Assembly: GCF_004834005.1 (NCBI RefSeq)
Contig: NZ_STFF01000011.1
Coordinates: 62,001-126,000 of the forward strand
From: Niastella caeni
Lineage (GTDB): Bacteria; Bacteroidota; Bacteroidia; Chitinophagales; Chitinophagaceae
Length of the DNA stretch: 64,000 nucleotides
Direction: 5' to 3'
Shown: piece after piece, positions 14,855 to 24,055 of the stretch
Position numbering within the stretch: the stretch's first letter is position 1
How the letters are laid out: every line of letters begins with the position of its first letter
The notes under the pieces: model-generated
What the model was told of the DNA's origin: nothing
The model's input: the letters and a program-made list of their open reading frames with translations, nothing else
Database searches by the model: none
Program-made: the position numbers and the translations under genes

Positions 14855-17800
14855 GTGCGCCTAAAAAGCTTAGAAATCAAAGGGTTTAAGAGTTTCGCCG
14901 ATAAAACCGTACTCCACTTCGATGAGGGTATTACGGGGGTTATCGGGCCCAACGGGTGTGGTAAGAGTAATATTATCGACAGTATCCGCTGGGTGATCGG
15001 GGAGCAGAAGATTAGTCATCTCCGCAGTGAAAACCTTGAGAGTCTGGTGTTTAACGGATCAAAAACCCGCTCGGCGAGTGGTTTGGCTGAGGTAAGCCTT
15101 ACTTTCGAAAATACCCGCAATCTGCTACCTACCGAGTTCAGTACCATCACCGTTACCCGCAAATTCTACAAAAGTGGGGAAAGTGAATACCGCCTGAATG
15201 ATGTACAATGCCGCTTGCGCGACATCCAGAACCTGTTCATGGATACCGGGGTGAGCACCGACAGCTATGCCATTATTGAGCTGGGCATGGTTGACGAGAT
15301 CATTAAAGATAAAGAGAACAGCCGTCGCCGGATGTTGGAGCAGGCTGCCGGTATTACCATCTATAAAACCCGCAAAAAAGAAGCTAAGCAAAAGCTGGAT
15401 GCCACCGAGCAGGACCTGGCCCGTATCGAGGACTTGCTGTTCGAGATCAACAACCAGTTGAAAACGTTGGAGAACCAGGCCAAAAAAGCTGAGAAATACT
15501 ACGAAATAAAGAAGGAATATCGCGAACTGAGCATCGAGCTGGCCAAAGCAGCCCTCGAAGGTTTTAACCTTACGTATCGCGATTTGACCCAGCAATCTGA
15601 GGTCGAGACCGACAAAAAGATCCGGCTGGACGCAGAGATTGCCAATGAAGAGGCTGTTATTGAGCAGGAAAAAGTAGGGTTTATTGAAAAAGAACGCGCC
15701 CTGCAAAGCATGCAGCACGAGTTCAACGACTTGTTACAAACCCTGCGTACCAAAGAAAATGAAAAGAACCTGGCTTCTCAACGCCTGAACTTTTTGAAAG
15801 AGCGTGAGAACAGCCTGCAGGAGTTTTTAAATAAAAGCGAAGGCACACTCAAAGGCCTCGAAGAAAGCATTGATTTTACGCGTATACAGGTAGGAGAGGA
15901 ACAGGGCAAACTGGAAGGCCTGGAACAAATGGTAGAAGACCATAAAGAAGCGGTAGAAACCAAACGCACCGTTTTTGATGAAATGAGAGGCAAGGTAGAT
16001 AGCCTGCGTGCCGAGAACCTGAGCCTGCAACGCAACCAGTTTGATGCAGAAAAGAAAGTGGCGGTTGCCGATACTTCTATCCAGAACGTACAAAAAGCGA
16101 TCGGACAGATAGAAGAAGAACGCGAAACCCGCTACAGCCAGTTAAAACAACTGGAAGAAGAAAAGATGGTGAAGGAGCAGGAACTGGAAAAAAGACAAAG
16201 AGACCTGGTTCAGTTACAGGACCACCAGGAAAGGACCAAAGAACAGATCTTAATAACCCAGCGCGAACTGGAAGGGTTACGCCAGGAACTGGCAGAAGAA
16301 GGAAGAAAGCTGGATGCCAAAAAAAATGAGCACGATCTGCTGAAAAGCCTGATCGACTCCATGGAAGGTTATCCCGAAAGTGTGAAGTTCCTCCACAACA
16401 ACCCGGGCTGGAACCATACTGCGCCCATTTTATCAGATATCATCTATGTAAAAGAAGAGTTTCGCGCTGCCGTTGAAAACGTGCTGGAGCCTTACCTCAA
16501 CTATTACGTGGTGAATAACCTGCAGGAAGGTTTACAGGCGGTACACCTGCTTGATAATAACAAGAAGGGTAAAGCGAACTTCTTTCTGTTGGATAAATTG
16601 AACGAACGCGCAAAAGACACAGAGAACGGTCATTCGCCCGCCAATACCATCGCCGCGATGGATGTAATTGAAGTGGATGCGCAATACCGCCAGTTAGCCG
16701 AATATTTACTGGGCAATGTATTCATTGCCGAGAACGAAGACGCCCTGTCGACCAGCAATGGTGCTGTGGTGCTGGAGAAAACCGGTAAATATGTAAAAGG
16801 CAAATTCTCTTTAACCGGTGGTAGCGTTGGTTTGTTTGAAGGTAAAAAGATCGGTCGTGCCAAGAACCTGGAGAAACTGCACGAAGAGATCGTGGCGCTG
16901 GAAGGTGTTGTGCAAAGGCTGAAAGACGGTATTCAGCAGAAGCACAACGAAGTGATCGGCTACAACGAGCAATTGAAAGATACCGCTATTAAACAAACGC
17001 AGGCTGATATCAATACACTCACCAACCAGATGTTCTCCCTGGAGAACAAAATGGAAAACCTGCACGGTTTACAAAGTTCTTCCCAGAACAGACTGGAAGA
17101 ATTACAGATGAACCTGGAAGAGACCACCTCTTCAATTTCAGGCACCCGCCAGCAATGGGAAGAACTGGTGAAACAGTTGAATGAATTGCGCGACCAGTTG
17201 AAGAGCGTGGAAGATGAATACAAATTGGCTGAAAGCGAATACAACAACGCCCAGGCGGTGTTCAATGAATACAACCTGCAACTGACCCGTCAGACCAGTA
17301 AGATCAATGCCCTGACCCAGGAGCTGGAATTCAAGAGCAAACAGTTGGTCGATCTGCGCAACCAGGTTGAATCCAATGCATCGCAATTAAAGCAAACGTT
17401 GGAGAATATCACGGAGAGCGAAGAGCAACTGAGCACAGCCGAGAATGGATTGATCGGCATGATGCGTCGCAAGGAAGAAGAGGAAAAAGTACTGAACGAG
17501 GCCGATCAGGCGTATTACAATATGCGCAATGCATTGGGCGAGAAGGAAAGCGAACTGCGTCATAAATCAAAAGAAAGAGAGCAGACCGAGCATTTGCTGA
17601 GTGAAATAAAAGACAAGCTGAATGAACTGAAACTCCAACTGGCCGGAATGAAAGAGCGGTTGAACGTGGAGTTTAAGATCAACCTCGATGATATCATCGA
17701 TCAACCCCGTACAGGCGAAACGCCGGTAGAGGAGTTGCAGGAGAAAGGCGATCGCATGAAGAAGCGCCTCGAGAACCTGGGTGAAGTGAACCCAACGGCC

Positions 17801-18382
17801 ATTGAAGCGTTCCAGGAAATGAAAAAACGCTATGAGTTCATCCTCGAGCAAAAGAACGACCTGGTAACGGCGAAAGACAGCCTGTTACAAACCATACAGG
17901 AAGTAGAGGCCACTGCCAACCAGCAGTTCCTCGATACGTTCAATAAGGTGCGCGAGAACTTTCAGAAGGTGTTCAAGGCCTTGTTTACCGAAGATGATTC
18001 GGCAGACATGATCCTGGAGAACCCGGAAAACCTTGCCGAAACCAGCATCGACATCGTGGCCAAGCCTAAGGGTAAACGCCCGTCTTCGATCACGCAGTTG
18101 AGTGGTGGAGAGAAAACATTAACGGCCACCGCGCTGTTGTTTGCGATCTATTTGATCAAGCCGGCGCCGTTCTGTATCCTCGATGAGGTGGATGCGCCGC
18201 TGGATGATGCCAACGTAGGCAAATTCACACAAATGATCCGCAAGTTCAGCCAGGAGAGCCAGTTTATCATTGTAACGCACAACAAGCAAACCATGAGCGC
18301 TGTGGATGTGATCTATGGGGTAACCATGCAGGAGCCCGGGGTGAGCAAGCTGGTGCCGGTTGACTTCAGAGGTTTGAACTAA
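14855..18382 (+). CDS. smc: Chromosome segregation protein SMC
   Basis: The 1175-residue protein has the full SMC architecture: N-terminal ATPase half with Walker A GPNGCGKSN (Lys37), first coiled coil (about 170-500), hinge (about 510-680), second coiled coil (about 690-1020), then the ABC signature LSGGEK (about 1084) and Walker B CILDEVDAPLDD (about 1107). It dimerises into a ring that loads on DNA and organises and separates chromosomes, normally with ScpA and ScpB, which are not adjacent here. The start is GTG; MRLKSLEIKGFKSF is the canonical N-terminus, so the start is secure. A terminator follows at 18414-18443. Confidence 0.97.
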   Translation: MRLKSLEIKGFKSFADKTVLHFDEGITGVIGPNGCGKSNIIDSIRWVIGEQKISHLRSENLESLVFNGSKTRSASGLAEVSLTFENTRNLLPTEFSTITVTRKFYKSGESEYRLNDVQCRLRDIQNLFMDTGVSTDSYAIIELGMVDEIIKDKENSRRRMLEQAAGITIYKTRKKEAKQKLDATEQDLARIEDLLFEINNQLKTLENQAKKAEKYYEIKKEYRELSIELAKAALEGFNLTYRDLTQQSEVETDKKIRLDAEIANEEAVIEQEKVGFIEKERALQSMQHEFNDLLQTLRTKENEKNLASQRLNFLKERENSLQEFLNKSEGTLKGLEESIDFTRIQVGEEQGKLEGLEQMVEDHKEAVETKRTVFDEMRGKVDSLRAENLSLQRNQFDAEKKVAVADTSIQNVQKAIGQIEEERETRYSQLKQLEEEKMVKEQELEKRQRDLVQLQDHQERTKEQILITQRELEGLRQELAEEGRKLDAKKNEHDLLKSLIDSMEGYPESVKFLHNNPGWNHTAPILSDIIYVKEEFRAAVENVLEPYLNYYVVNNLQEGLQAVHLLDNNKKGKANFFLLDKLNERAKDTENGHSPANTIAAMDVIEVDAQYRQLAEYLLGNVFIAENEDALSTSNGAVVLEKTGKYVKGKFSLTGGSVGLFEGKKIGRAKNLEKLHEEIVALEGVVQRLKDGIQQKHNEVIGYNEQLKDTAIKQTQADINTLTNQMFSLENKMENLHGLQSSSQNRLEELQMNLEETTSSISGTRQQWEELVKQLNELRDQLKSVEDEYKLAESEYNNAQAVFNEYNLQLTRQTSKINALTQELEFKSKQLVDLRNQVESNASQLKQTLENITESEEQLSTAENGLIGMMRRKEEEEKVLNEADQAYYNMRNALGEKESELRHKSKEREQTEHLLSEIKDKLNELKLQLAGMKERLNVEFKINLDDIIDQPRTGETPVEELQEKGDRMKKRLENLGEVNPTAIEAFQEMKKRYEFILEQKNDLVTAKDSLLQTIQEVEATANQQFLDTFNKVRENFQKVFKALFTEDDSADMILENPENLAETSIDIVAKPKGKRPSSITQLSGGEKTLTATALLFAIYLIKPAPFCILDEVDAPLDDANVGKFTQMIRKFSQESQFIIVTHNKQTMSAVDVIYGVTMQEPGVSKLVPVDFRGLN

Positions 18383-18413
18383 GGAATTATGAAGCGTAAA
18401 TATAACAATGTTG

Positions 18414-18443
18414 AACCCGGTAGGAAACTATCGGGTTTTTTGT
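18414..18443 (+). terminator. Terminator of smc
   Basis: AACCCGGTAG (18414-18423) pairs with CTATCGGGTT (18429-18438) with one G-T pair and a GAAAC-type loop, followed by TTTTTG. Confidence 0.8.
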
Positions 18444-18636
18444 TTTGCACGATTATCCTTCAAAAATGCACGCTTTTTGCGGAAAACAGCACGAATATTA
18501 ACTTGTATCACAACTTATAGTAATAAGATTTAAATTCGCCACGCTTTACAGTAACTCTCCATCATAGCCATGAACTTAAAACTACTGTAAAGACCATTTT
18601 CAGGAATAGTTTTTTTTGATTCAATGGTTGTAAATT
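18444..18636. other. Gap between smc and ferritin terminators
   Basis: AT-rich sequence with no open frame above a few codons, no repeat array and no recognisable RNA. The only features in this 307-nt gap are the two terminators that bracket it. Confidence 0.5.
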
Positions 18637-18675
18637 AAAAAGCCTCCCGGCAAGTTCGGGAGGCTTTTTATATAG
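18637..18675. terminator. Bidirectional terminator downstream of ferritin
   Basis: A perfect 13-bp stem AAAAAGCCTCCCG / CGGGAGGCTTTTT (18637-18649 and 18657-18669) with a 7-nt loop. It sits 20 nt after the ferritin stop on the minus strand. Confidence 0.9.
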
Positions 18676-18689
18676 CAGTGATCACTTAA

Positions 18690-19220
18690 TTAGTGTCCAT
18701 GTCCACCTTTCTTTCCACCACCGCCTTGTTGGCCAGTCATGGTTGCCAGGTCGCGATCGAACAGGTACATACCACCTTTATCTTCACCGATCAGGTTCAG
18801 TTTGTCGATGACTTCACGGGCAAGGCTTTCCTCCTCGATCTGCTCGGTAACATACCATTGCAGAAAGTTATGCGTGGTATAATCTTTTTCCTGGATACAC
18901 AATTCAACCAGCGCATTGATCTCGTTTGACACTTTTACTTCGTGTGAATGAACGATATCAAAGATCTCGCGGATATTTTTAAAATCCTTCTGCGGTGCAG
19001 CGAAAGGGGGAACAATAGCATGACCGCCGCGGTCGTTAATATAGCGGAACAACTTGAGCATATGCATTCTCTCTTCATCAGAATGGTGATACAGGAACTG
19101 CGCCACGCCTTTATAGCCTTTTACTTCAGCCCAGGAACCCATGGCCAGGTAATACATCGATGAATACCCTTCCAGGTCTATTTGTCGGTTTAATGCCTCT
19201 TCTATTTTGCTCGAGATCAT
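18690..19220 (-). CDS. ftnA: Ferritin (FtnA type)
   Basis: The 176-residue four-helix protein has ferroxidase-site motifs in order: LEGYSSMYYLA (Glu17), SDEERMHM (Glu and His of the di-iron site), HEVKVSNEI and VTEQIEEESL. It stores iron as ferric mineral in a 24-subunit cytoplasmic shell. The C-terminal tail is rich in Gly, Lys and His (GGGGKKGGHGH), longer than usual and possibly metal-binding. It is a single gene with its own strong terminator. No Fur box could be recognised by eye. Confidence 0.93.
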   Translation of the reverse strand: MISSKIEEALNRQIDLEGYSSMYYLAMGSWAEVKGYKGVAQFLYHHSDEERMHMLKLFRYINDRGGHAIVPPFAAPQKDFKNIREIFDIVHSHEVKVSNEINALVELCIQEKDYTTHNFLQWYVTEQIEEESLAREVIDKLNLIGEDKGGMYLFDRDLATMTGQQGGGGKKGGHGH

Positions 19221-19286
19221 AGTGAATGATTTAATTAATCCAAATTACTGAATAATTATTAGTTAAAATATTATTGTAATCATCTT

Positions 19287-19298
19287 TATTTTTGAAAA
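19287..19298 (+). promoter_or_regulatory. -7 element abutting the DUF486 start codon (leaderless candidate)
   Basis: TATTTTTG at 19287-19294 followed by four bases and ATG at 19299, the same spacing as at 7238 and 35760. Confidence 0.5.
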
Positions 19299-19628
19299 AT
19301 GCGAACGATACTTTTACTCATTTGCTCCAATGTGTTTATGACAATAGCATGGTATGGTCATTTGAAACAACAACAGGTTCCCTTATGGAAAGCCATCGCA
19401 ATAAGCTGGGGCATTGCCTTTTTTGAATATTGCCTTATGGTCCCTGCCAATCGCTGGGGATTTACTAACGGCTTTACCGGGTTTCAGTTGAAAATGACGC
19501 AGGAGGTGATCACCCTGGTTGTATTTACAGGCTTTGCGATGTTTTATTTACATGAGCCTTTTCACTGGCGCTACCTGGTGAGTTTTGCCTTGTTGCTGGG
19601 AGCGGTTTATTTTATGTTTAAGAAATAG
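19299..19628 (+). CDS. DUF486 family (DMT superfamily) membrane protein
   Basis: The 109-residue protein has four predicted transmembrane helices (about 2-20, 29-50, 68-86, 90-107), with WGIAFFEYCLMVPANRWG and LKMTQEVITLVVF typical of DUF486. It belongs to the small drug/metabolite transporter superfamily; its substrate is not known. It is divergent from ferritin and a single gene. The stop codon starts a GCTTCAA/GCTGTAA repeat, and a terminator follows at 19689-19723. Confidence 0.88.
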   Translation: MRTILLLICSNVFMTIAWYGHLKQQQVPLWKAIAISWGIAFFEYCLMVPANRWGFTNGFTGFQLKMTQEVITLVVFTGFAMFYLHEPFHWRYLVSFALLLGAVYFMFKK

Positions 19629-19660
19629 CTTCAAGCCATAAGCTGTAAGCCGTCGCGCAA
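19628..19660. repeat. Heptad-like repeat after the DUF486 stop
   Basis: GCTTCAA, GCCATAA, GCTGTAA, GCCGTCG follow the stop codon in 7-base phase. They face the GCTTGCR array at 19735-19782. Confidence 0.7.
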
Positions 19661-19688
19661 TCAATAAATAGAAGTCCCACCAATAAAG

Positions 19689-19723
19689 AAGCCCCGGCGG
19701 TAATACCATCGGGGCTTTTATTT
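19689..19723 (+). terminator. Terminator between DUF486 and YCF48-like genes
   Basis: AAGCCCCG (19689-19696) pairs with CGGGGCTT (19710-19717), followed by TTATTT. Confidence 0.8.
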
Positions 19724-19734
19724 ATATGTTTTCT

Positions 19735-19782
19735 GCTTGCAGCTTGCGGCTTGCAGCTTGCGGCTTGAAGCTTGCAGCTGTA
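19735..19782. repeat. Heptad repeat, GCTTGCR vocabulary
   Basis: GCTTGCA, GCTTGCG, GCTTGCA, GCTTGCG, GCTTGAA, GCTTGCA, GCTG in unbroken phase, ending next to the stop codon of the minus-strand YCF48-like gene. Confidence 0.9.
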
Positions 19783-19789
19783 TTTATTA

Positions 19790-20806
19790 TCACATTACCA
19801 GTTTAGCAACGCGGCCATTGCTACCTGCTAAAAAAACGGTCTTGCCATTTTTTGCCTTGCGACAAACGTGAAAACCATTCGTACTGATCAGGCGCCACGT
19901 CATACCGCTGTCGGTCGACAGATCAACGCCTGATGTGCCACAACACAACAATTTTTTATTGGTAATGTACACTACGCAACTGCGATAGCCATGGGGTGGA
20001 GTGGTAGGGTGGATCCACGTATGTCCGCCGTCGTGGGTAAGTACGCAATTACGCGTGGTATCCTTATCATTGGTAAAGTCGCCACCGGTAATGATGAAAG
20101 TATTGCTAACGCGCACCCCATCGGTGCGAACGGCAATGGAATTGGCGCCGGTACTTTCTTTGCCCTGTATAATAGGGATCGGCCGGCCGCCGGCATCATC
20201 ATGTAGCCGGCTGGAGGTGCCGCCACTTACAAACAAAAAATCCTTATTGCGGAAATAATGTATGTTGCTGCCGCTGCTGGCAAAACAGGCTTCCCCGGCC
20301 ATCGCGTTCGATTGCATAATGCCCGGCGTTTTGCGCCAGGTATTGCCGCCATTGGTTGTTTTGGCTATAAAGAATTTTGAGTCGATGGGGTCGCCCACCA
20401 CCACGCCGTTTTTATTATCATAGAAATCCATGGCATCGAGGAACATGCCCCTGGTAGAATCGGTGAATACAACTTTCCAGGTAACGCCGCCGTCGATGGT
20501 CTTTAAGATCTTGGCTGGTTCGGCAATGCCCATGATGATAGCTGTGTGCGCATTAAAAGCCTCAATATCGCGGAAGTCGGTTTTTTCGAAACCCTTTACG
20601 ATTTTCCATTGCCACGTTTTACCGCCGTCTAGCGACCTTCCAACGGTGCCATTGCTGCCACTGACCCAAACCACGTCATCATTGACCGGGCTGAGCCCTC
20701 TTATAGATACTGCTTGTCCGCTGGTGAGCAGTTCAATGGATTGTGCTGAAGAGGAAAAAATAAAGCCGGCCAACAGAACGAAAAGGAAAGATACGCGGAG
20801 GATCAT
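19790..20806 (-). CDS. Exported YCF48/BNR-repeat beta-propeller protein
   Basis: The 338-residue protein has a signal peptide (MILRVSFLFVLLAGFIFSSSAQ) and at least five BNR/Asp-box motifs: SLDGGKTW, TIDGGVTW, TTNGGNTW, THDGGHTW and STDSGMTW. These mark a beta-propeller of the YCF48/sialidase-fold group. Some Bacteroidota homologues are annotated as oxidoreductases or photosystem-II-assembly-like, but no catalytic site can be identified here. It probably works in the periplasm or at the surface. It is a single gene, convergent with DUF486. Confidence 0.8.
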   Translation of the reverse strand: MILRVSFLFVLLAGFIFSSSAQSIELLTSGQAVSIRGLSPVNDDVVWVSGSNGTVGRSLDGGKTWQWKIVKGFEKTDFRDIEAFNAHTAIIMGIAEPAKILKTIDGGVTWKVVFTDSTRGMFLDAMDFYDNKNGVVVGDPIDSKFFIAKTTNGGNTWRKTPGIMQSNAMAGEACFASSGSNIHYFRNKDFLFVSGGTSSRLHDDAGGRPIPIIQGKESTGANSIAVRTDGVRVSNTFIITGGDFTNDKDTTRNCVLTHDGGHTWIHPTTPPHGYRSCVVYITNKKLLCCGTSGVDLSTDSGMTWRLISTNGFHVCRKAKNGKTVFLAGSNGRVAKLVM

Positions 20807-20829
20807 GGGTGTTAATGTTTTGGGTTAGC

Positions 20830-20950
20830 CCCAACAATATAGGAAAATCCCAAAAAACAAATCCCAAATAGCAAAGGCAAATCCCAAAAAACAAATCCCA
20901 AATTTTAAAGGCAGTGATGAAGTTTGGAGATTGGGTTTTGGTTCAATAAC
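20830..20950. repeat. Low-complexity repeat, AAATCCC vocabulary
   Basis: Two near-identical blocks of AAATCCCAAAAAAC-type sequence (20838-20905) face a short GATTGGGTTTTGG arm at about 20930-20945. This array is on the 5' side of the YCF48-like gene, upstream of the candidate small-RNA terminator. Confidence 0.65.
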
Positions 20951-20959
20951 CTGGTACAA

Positions 20960-21045
20960 ATAAAAAGCCTCCCGATAAATCAGGAGGCTTTAATATCTTC
21001 AGTCGACCTACCAAATGTGAACTGTTTTCAATGGTATCGGATTTC
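20960..21045 (-). ncRNA. Candidate small RNA with its own promoter and terminator
   Basis: On the minus strand, TACCTTTG (plus coordinates 21050-21057) fits the -7 consensus and predicts a start near 21045. A strong terminator (stem AAAGCCTCC/GGAGGCTTT, plus coordinates 20964-20990, then TTTTTATTTG on the minus strand) ends the transcript near 20960, giving about 85 nt. No called gene uses this terminator. An ATG two bases after the -7 box opens a 34-codon frame through the hairpin, so a tiny peptide is an alternative. No -33 element was found. Confidence 0.35.
20963..20992 (-). terminator. Terminator with no upstream annotated gene
   Basis: Nine-base stem AAAGCCTCC / GGAGGCTTT with a 10-nt loop; the longer T run is on the minus strand. 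Confidence 0.75.
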
Positions 21046-21057
21046 ATTTCAAAGGTA

Positions 21058-21873
21058 AAACACGTTTTTGGTTACGGGTTTTCAGGATATCGACTGGGCT
21101 TTTCAAGGAATTAATGGACTTGGTTTACATTCAGGCATTGGATTTAAAAGCGAACGGTTTTTCAGGATACGATCTACATACGTAACAATTACGTTTTTTG
21201 GAACGGTGGTTCTTTCACTTGATATTGGATGGTCTTCGGAATTGGATTTTAAAACCTCTTTAAAAAACTTACTACTATTTACTATTGGATCAGTAAATCA
21301 AAAATATATGTTAAACTCTTTAATTCATAGAGCAAATCTGCTCAATTTAAAATCTTCAGTTATTACGTTCCGCATAGTTTAAACAACATGGGGTGCAGGT
21401 AAATAACCAGTTAGTTGTATAGTAATTTTACTAAGATCAGGGGTTGAGAACTCCGGTAACGGGGCCGTAATAGGGACTTTTTTATCACAGTGCTTGCCCT
21501 TTGATCAATAAGAAGATTTACGGGTAGTAGGCTTCGTGAACCAAAAGGGAAAAATAGCATGGGAAATAGAAATTAACAATGCGTGGATAAAATAATCAGT
21601 TTTACTGAGGCGATGCACTAAGTAGAAATCTCGGTTGTTACATACAGATATAACTTCATTGTTCACCCGATAATAGTATGCTAAATCGATAAAAGAAGTG
21701 CAATTAGTACTACATAATTGATTACCCTTAAGTCGCCTTATGCAATCGATTGTGTAGAAATGATTTTAAGTATAGTATTTTATGCAGAAAGCTATAAAAG
21801 TACAATTACTGAAAAAGCCCGCCAGATGCAATATTTTGCAATATTTTAGCGATTTTAGGGCGTAATTCTGTTA
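21058..21873. other. Gene-poor AT-rich stretch
   Basis: More than 800 nt with no convincing gene. The largest frame (21068-21382, 104 codons) has no family resemblance and poor composition. Short echoes such as TTTTCAGGATA (near 21079 and 21154) and GCAATATTTT twice at 21828-21850 suggest rearranged or decayed DNA. No repeat array of the heptad kind lies here. Confidence 0.4.
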
Positions 21874-22584
21874 ATGGTTTTGAAAAGTATTATATACCAG
21901 ATCGTATCTATTTTGGCTGTAGGGTTGTATTTCATACCAATGCTTATTGTAATAGGGAAGAAGCTTTGGCCGGCAGTACCATTTAGATTATTTGCCTTGT
22001 ACTGGCTGGTATGCGCTATGGTGAACCTGATAGAATTTATTCCATTGCCATACTATGTAATGGAATTGTATACCGTGATCTATAACCTGCTCGATATTCC
22101 TTTAGTACTTACCATCATTTATTTTTCTACCTCCTCTGACGCCATTAAAAAGTTCACCAGAATAGTAGCTCCGGCGTTACTTGCTGCAGGGTTGGTAAAC
22201 TGTATTATCAGGGGTTTTACTACAGATGTACTGGAATATGTGCTGGGTGGGGAATTGCTTATTGTAATAGGGGTGATCGTTTGGGAGATCATTCTGAAAC
22301 TACAACAGATCAAACTAACCGGTCATGCAAAAGGTTTGCTGTTGATCTATGCCGCCCTGTTTTTTGAATATGGAACGTTCGTTGTAATTTATATCTTCGA
22401 TTACTTCCTGCCGGGTACTTCTACTTCTGCCGATAACTTCCTGGTGTATTATCTGTCTTCCCTGGTAGCGCTTCCGATAGCTTTGTGCGGGTTCTTAACC
22501 AGGGGCATTAAAACGCCACCGCCCGTTGCCGATCGCGTAGAGAATCAATTCAGCAGGAACATTCCTGATTATGTGCAGCTCTAA
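21874..22584 (+). CDS. Multi-pass membrane protein of unknown function
   Basis: The 236-residue protein has about seven hydrophobic segments (roughly 5-27, 37-55, 64-82, 94-112, 122-140, 150-175, 188-208) and a short polar C-terminal tail. No charged motif, metal site or catalytic signature stands out. The topology resembles small Bacteroidota integral membrane proteins next to regulators, but I do not recognise the family. It is a single gene preceded by the gene-poor stretch. An AATGAAA-type heptad array begins at its stop codon. Confidence 0.65.
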   Translation: MVLKSIIYQIVSILAVGLYFIPMLIVIGKKLWPAVPFRLFALYWLVCAMVNLIEFIPLPYYVMELYTVIYNLLDIPLVLTIIYFSTSSDAIKKFTRIVAPALLAAGLVNCIIRGFTTDVLEYVLGGELLIVIGVIVWEIILKLQQIKLTGHAKGLLLIYAALFFEYGTFVVIYIFDYFLPGTSTSADNFLVYYLSSLVALPIALCGFLTRGIKTPPPVADRVENQFSRNIPDYVQL

Positions 22585-22625
22585 AATGAAAAATTAAGAA
22601 TTAGAAATAAGGAATGAAAAAGTAA
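22582..22625. repeat. Heptad repeat, AATGAAA/AATTAAG vocabulary
   Basis: AATGAAA, AATTAAG, AATTAGA, AATAAGG, AATGAAA in phase, starting at the stop codon of the membrane-protein gene. Confidence 0.75.
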
Positions 22626-22726
22626 AATCCAGTGCCGGGTAGCGAACGGAACGTATAAGTGAGTGACACAACAGAAGGTGATAGTAGTACTTAGCCGGCT
22701 AAAAAATAAGGTCATTCCCAATTGTC

Positions 22727-22770
22727 GCTGCTTCCTACTCCCTACTTACCACTAGCCACTAGCTATCCTA
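22727..22770. repeat. Heptad repeat, CCACTAG/CTACTYN vocabulary
   Basis: TTCCTACTCCCTACTTA then CCACTAG, CCACTAG, CTATCC end on the stop codon of the minus-strand transglutaminase-like gene. The same vocabulary recurs at 52722-52803. Confidence 0.7.
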
Positions 22771-23673
22771 TAAATTAATGATCGCGTACGCCGTTTCGCT
22801 TACGTACGGGCCGCCGGGGTAGCGGGCGGTATAATCGAGGTTGATCCAGTATTGTCCGTTTTGTTCGTGGTAATACATGTTGTCGATGGCTTCATTGCCA
22901 AACAGGTGGATAACGGCCTGCTGCATCATCTCGAACTGTTTTTCGTCGCCGCACAACAATTCAGGGTACAAGTGACCGTCTGTTAAGATCATGCGGCAAT
23001 GAGCGCCTATTGCTTTCATACACGTCACCATCAGGATGGTGTGGTCATCGCAATCGCCGCCCAGGCCATTTCCGATGGTTTCCTTGGCTGTGGCAAAGTA
23101 TTCATCCCTTTCTGAGTCTGACACATACTTGAAGTTGCTGTTAATGTGCTTGAACAGCGACAGGATGCGCACCTGTGACCCATATTTGGGATAGTATTCA
23201 TCAAAAGACTCCAGGGAGTGTTTAACAGAATAGTTGCGGACCACAGAATCGGTGGCAATTACTTTTGATTGAAGCGATTTTACCGTTTTGGTAAGCGGGC
23301 CATCAAAAAAGGTTGGACGTAAAACCAGGTCTATTTCCTTCTGCTCCTTTTTACCCCAGTTATTTTGCACCATGGTTTTGTAATCCCTGATCATATTGCC
23401 AAAACCGTAGCCGTTGGTAAGCTGGTTGTAGATGAGCACCAATATCAATAAACCTACCGCAGGTAACAGTAAAAAGCGAAACAGCCGAAGGGTGAGAAAT
23501 GTAAGTGCACCGGCGAGTATAATTGAAACGGTGAGGTCAAGGTTCCAGTCGCCAAGAATTAATGGTGGAATATACCGGTTGATGAGCGGCGCCAAAGGAA
23601 TTACTGCCAGTATGCTGATTAAAACCAGCAGCACTTTTCGGGTATGGCCATATTTGTCCTGGGCGTGGTTCAT
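22768..23673 (-). CDS. Membrane-anchored transglutaminase-like protein
   Basis: The 301-residue protein has two or three N-terminal transmembrane helices (about 13-31, 42-60, 66-88) and a C-terminal transglutaminase-like domain with a complete triad: Cys in GLGGDCDDHT, His in TDGHLYPEL and Asp in INLDYT. This fold includes cysteine proteases and amide-bond enzymes; the substrate is unknown. The linker is variable and charged. It is likely held in the inner membrane with the catalytic domain on one face. It is a single gene, convergent with the membrane protein. Confidence 0.78.
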   Translation of the reverse strand: MNHAQDKYGHTRKVLLVLISILAVIPLAPLINRYIPPLILGDWNLDLTVSIILAGALTFLTLRLFRFLLLPAVGLLILVLIYNQLTNGYGFGNMIRDYKTMVQNNWGKKEQKEIDLVLRPTFFDGPLTKTVKSLQSKVIATDSVVRNYSVKHSLESFDEYYPKYGSQVRILSLFKHINSNFKYVSDSERDEYFATAKETIGNGLGGDCDDHTILMVTCMKAIGAHCRMILTDGHLYPELLCGDEKQFEMMQQAVIHLFGNEAIDNMYYHEQNGQYWINLDYTARYPGGPYVSETAYAIINL

Positions 23674-24055
23674 AAAGCAAAAGATTTACAGAAAACCTAA
23701 ATTCAACCATTTTTTTTACATGGCAAGTGTTAACGCTTTCTGTATTTAACCGGTAAAGAGTTCTCCTGATATCGCAGTAAAATAATGTATGGAGTGGTAT
23801 CAGGCGCTTACCGTCAGTTGACCAAATTGAATCCCCCAAAAATCCGTGAAACAATATGGTAACCGGCTAAAGCAAACTTACGAAAATCCCTTTAGAAAGG
23901 CAAGGGTTTAGAGCATAAGGTTTAAAGTAAAGTGTGTGATTAAATGAAAAGAAAAAGGTTTAAAGTTGTTCTCACTTTAAATGAAATTTCTATGTAAGAT
24001 CCAGATCATTTAGTGAGTACCTGCTTTAAACCTTCTACTATTACTTTAGAACTGA
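23674..24055. other. Gap with a GTTTAAAG-type low-complexity tract
   Basis: Between about 23905 and 24050, AAGGTTTAAAGTAAAG-type sequence on the left faces CTTTAAACCTTC and ACTTTAGAAC on the right. The longest ATG frame is 17 codons. Nothing else is recognised. Confidence 0.4.

Noticed and set aside
15125..15718. Minus-strand frame of 197 codons
   Set aside because: Shadow of smc coiled-coil codons.
21068..21382. Open frame of 104 codons in the gene desert
   Set aside because: No family pattern, no promoter or terminator in the right place, and unusual composition.
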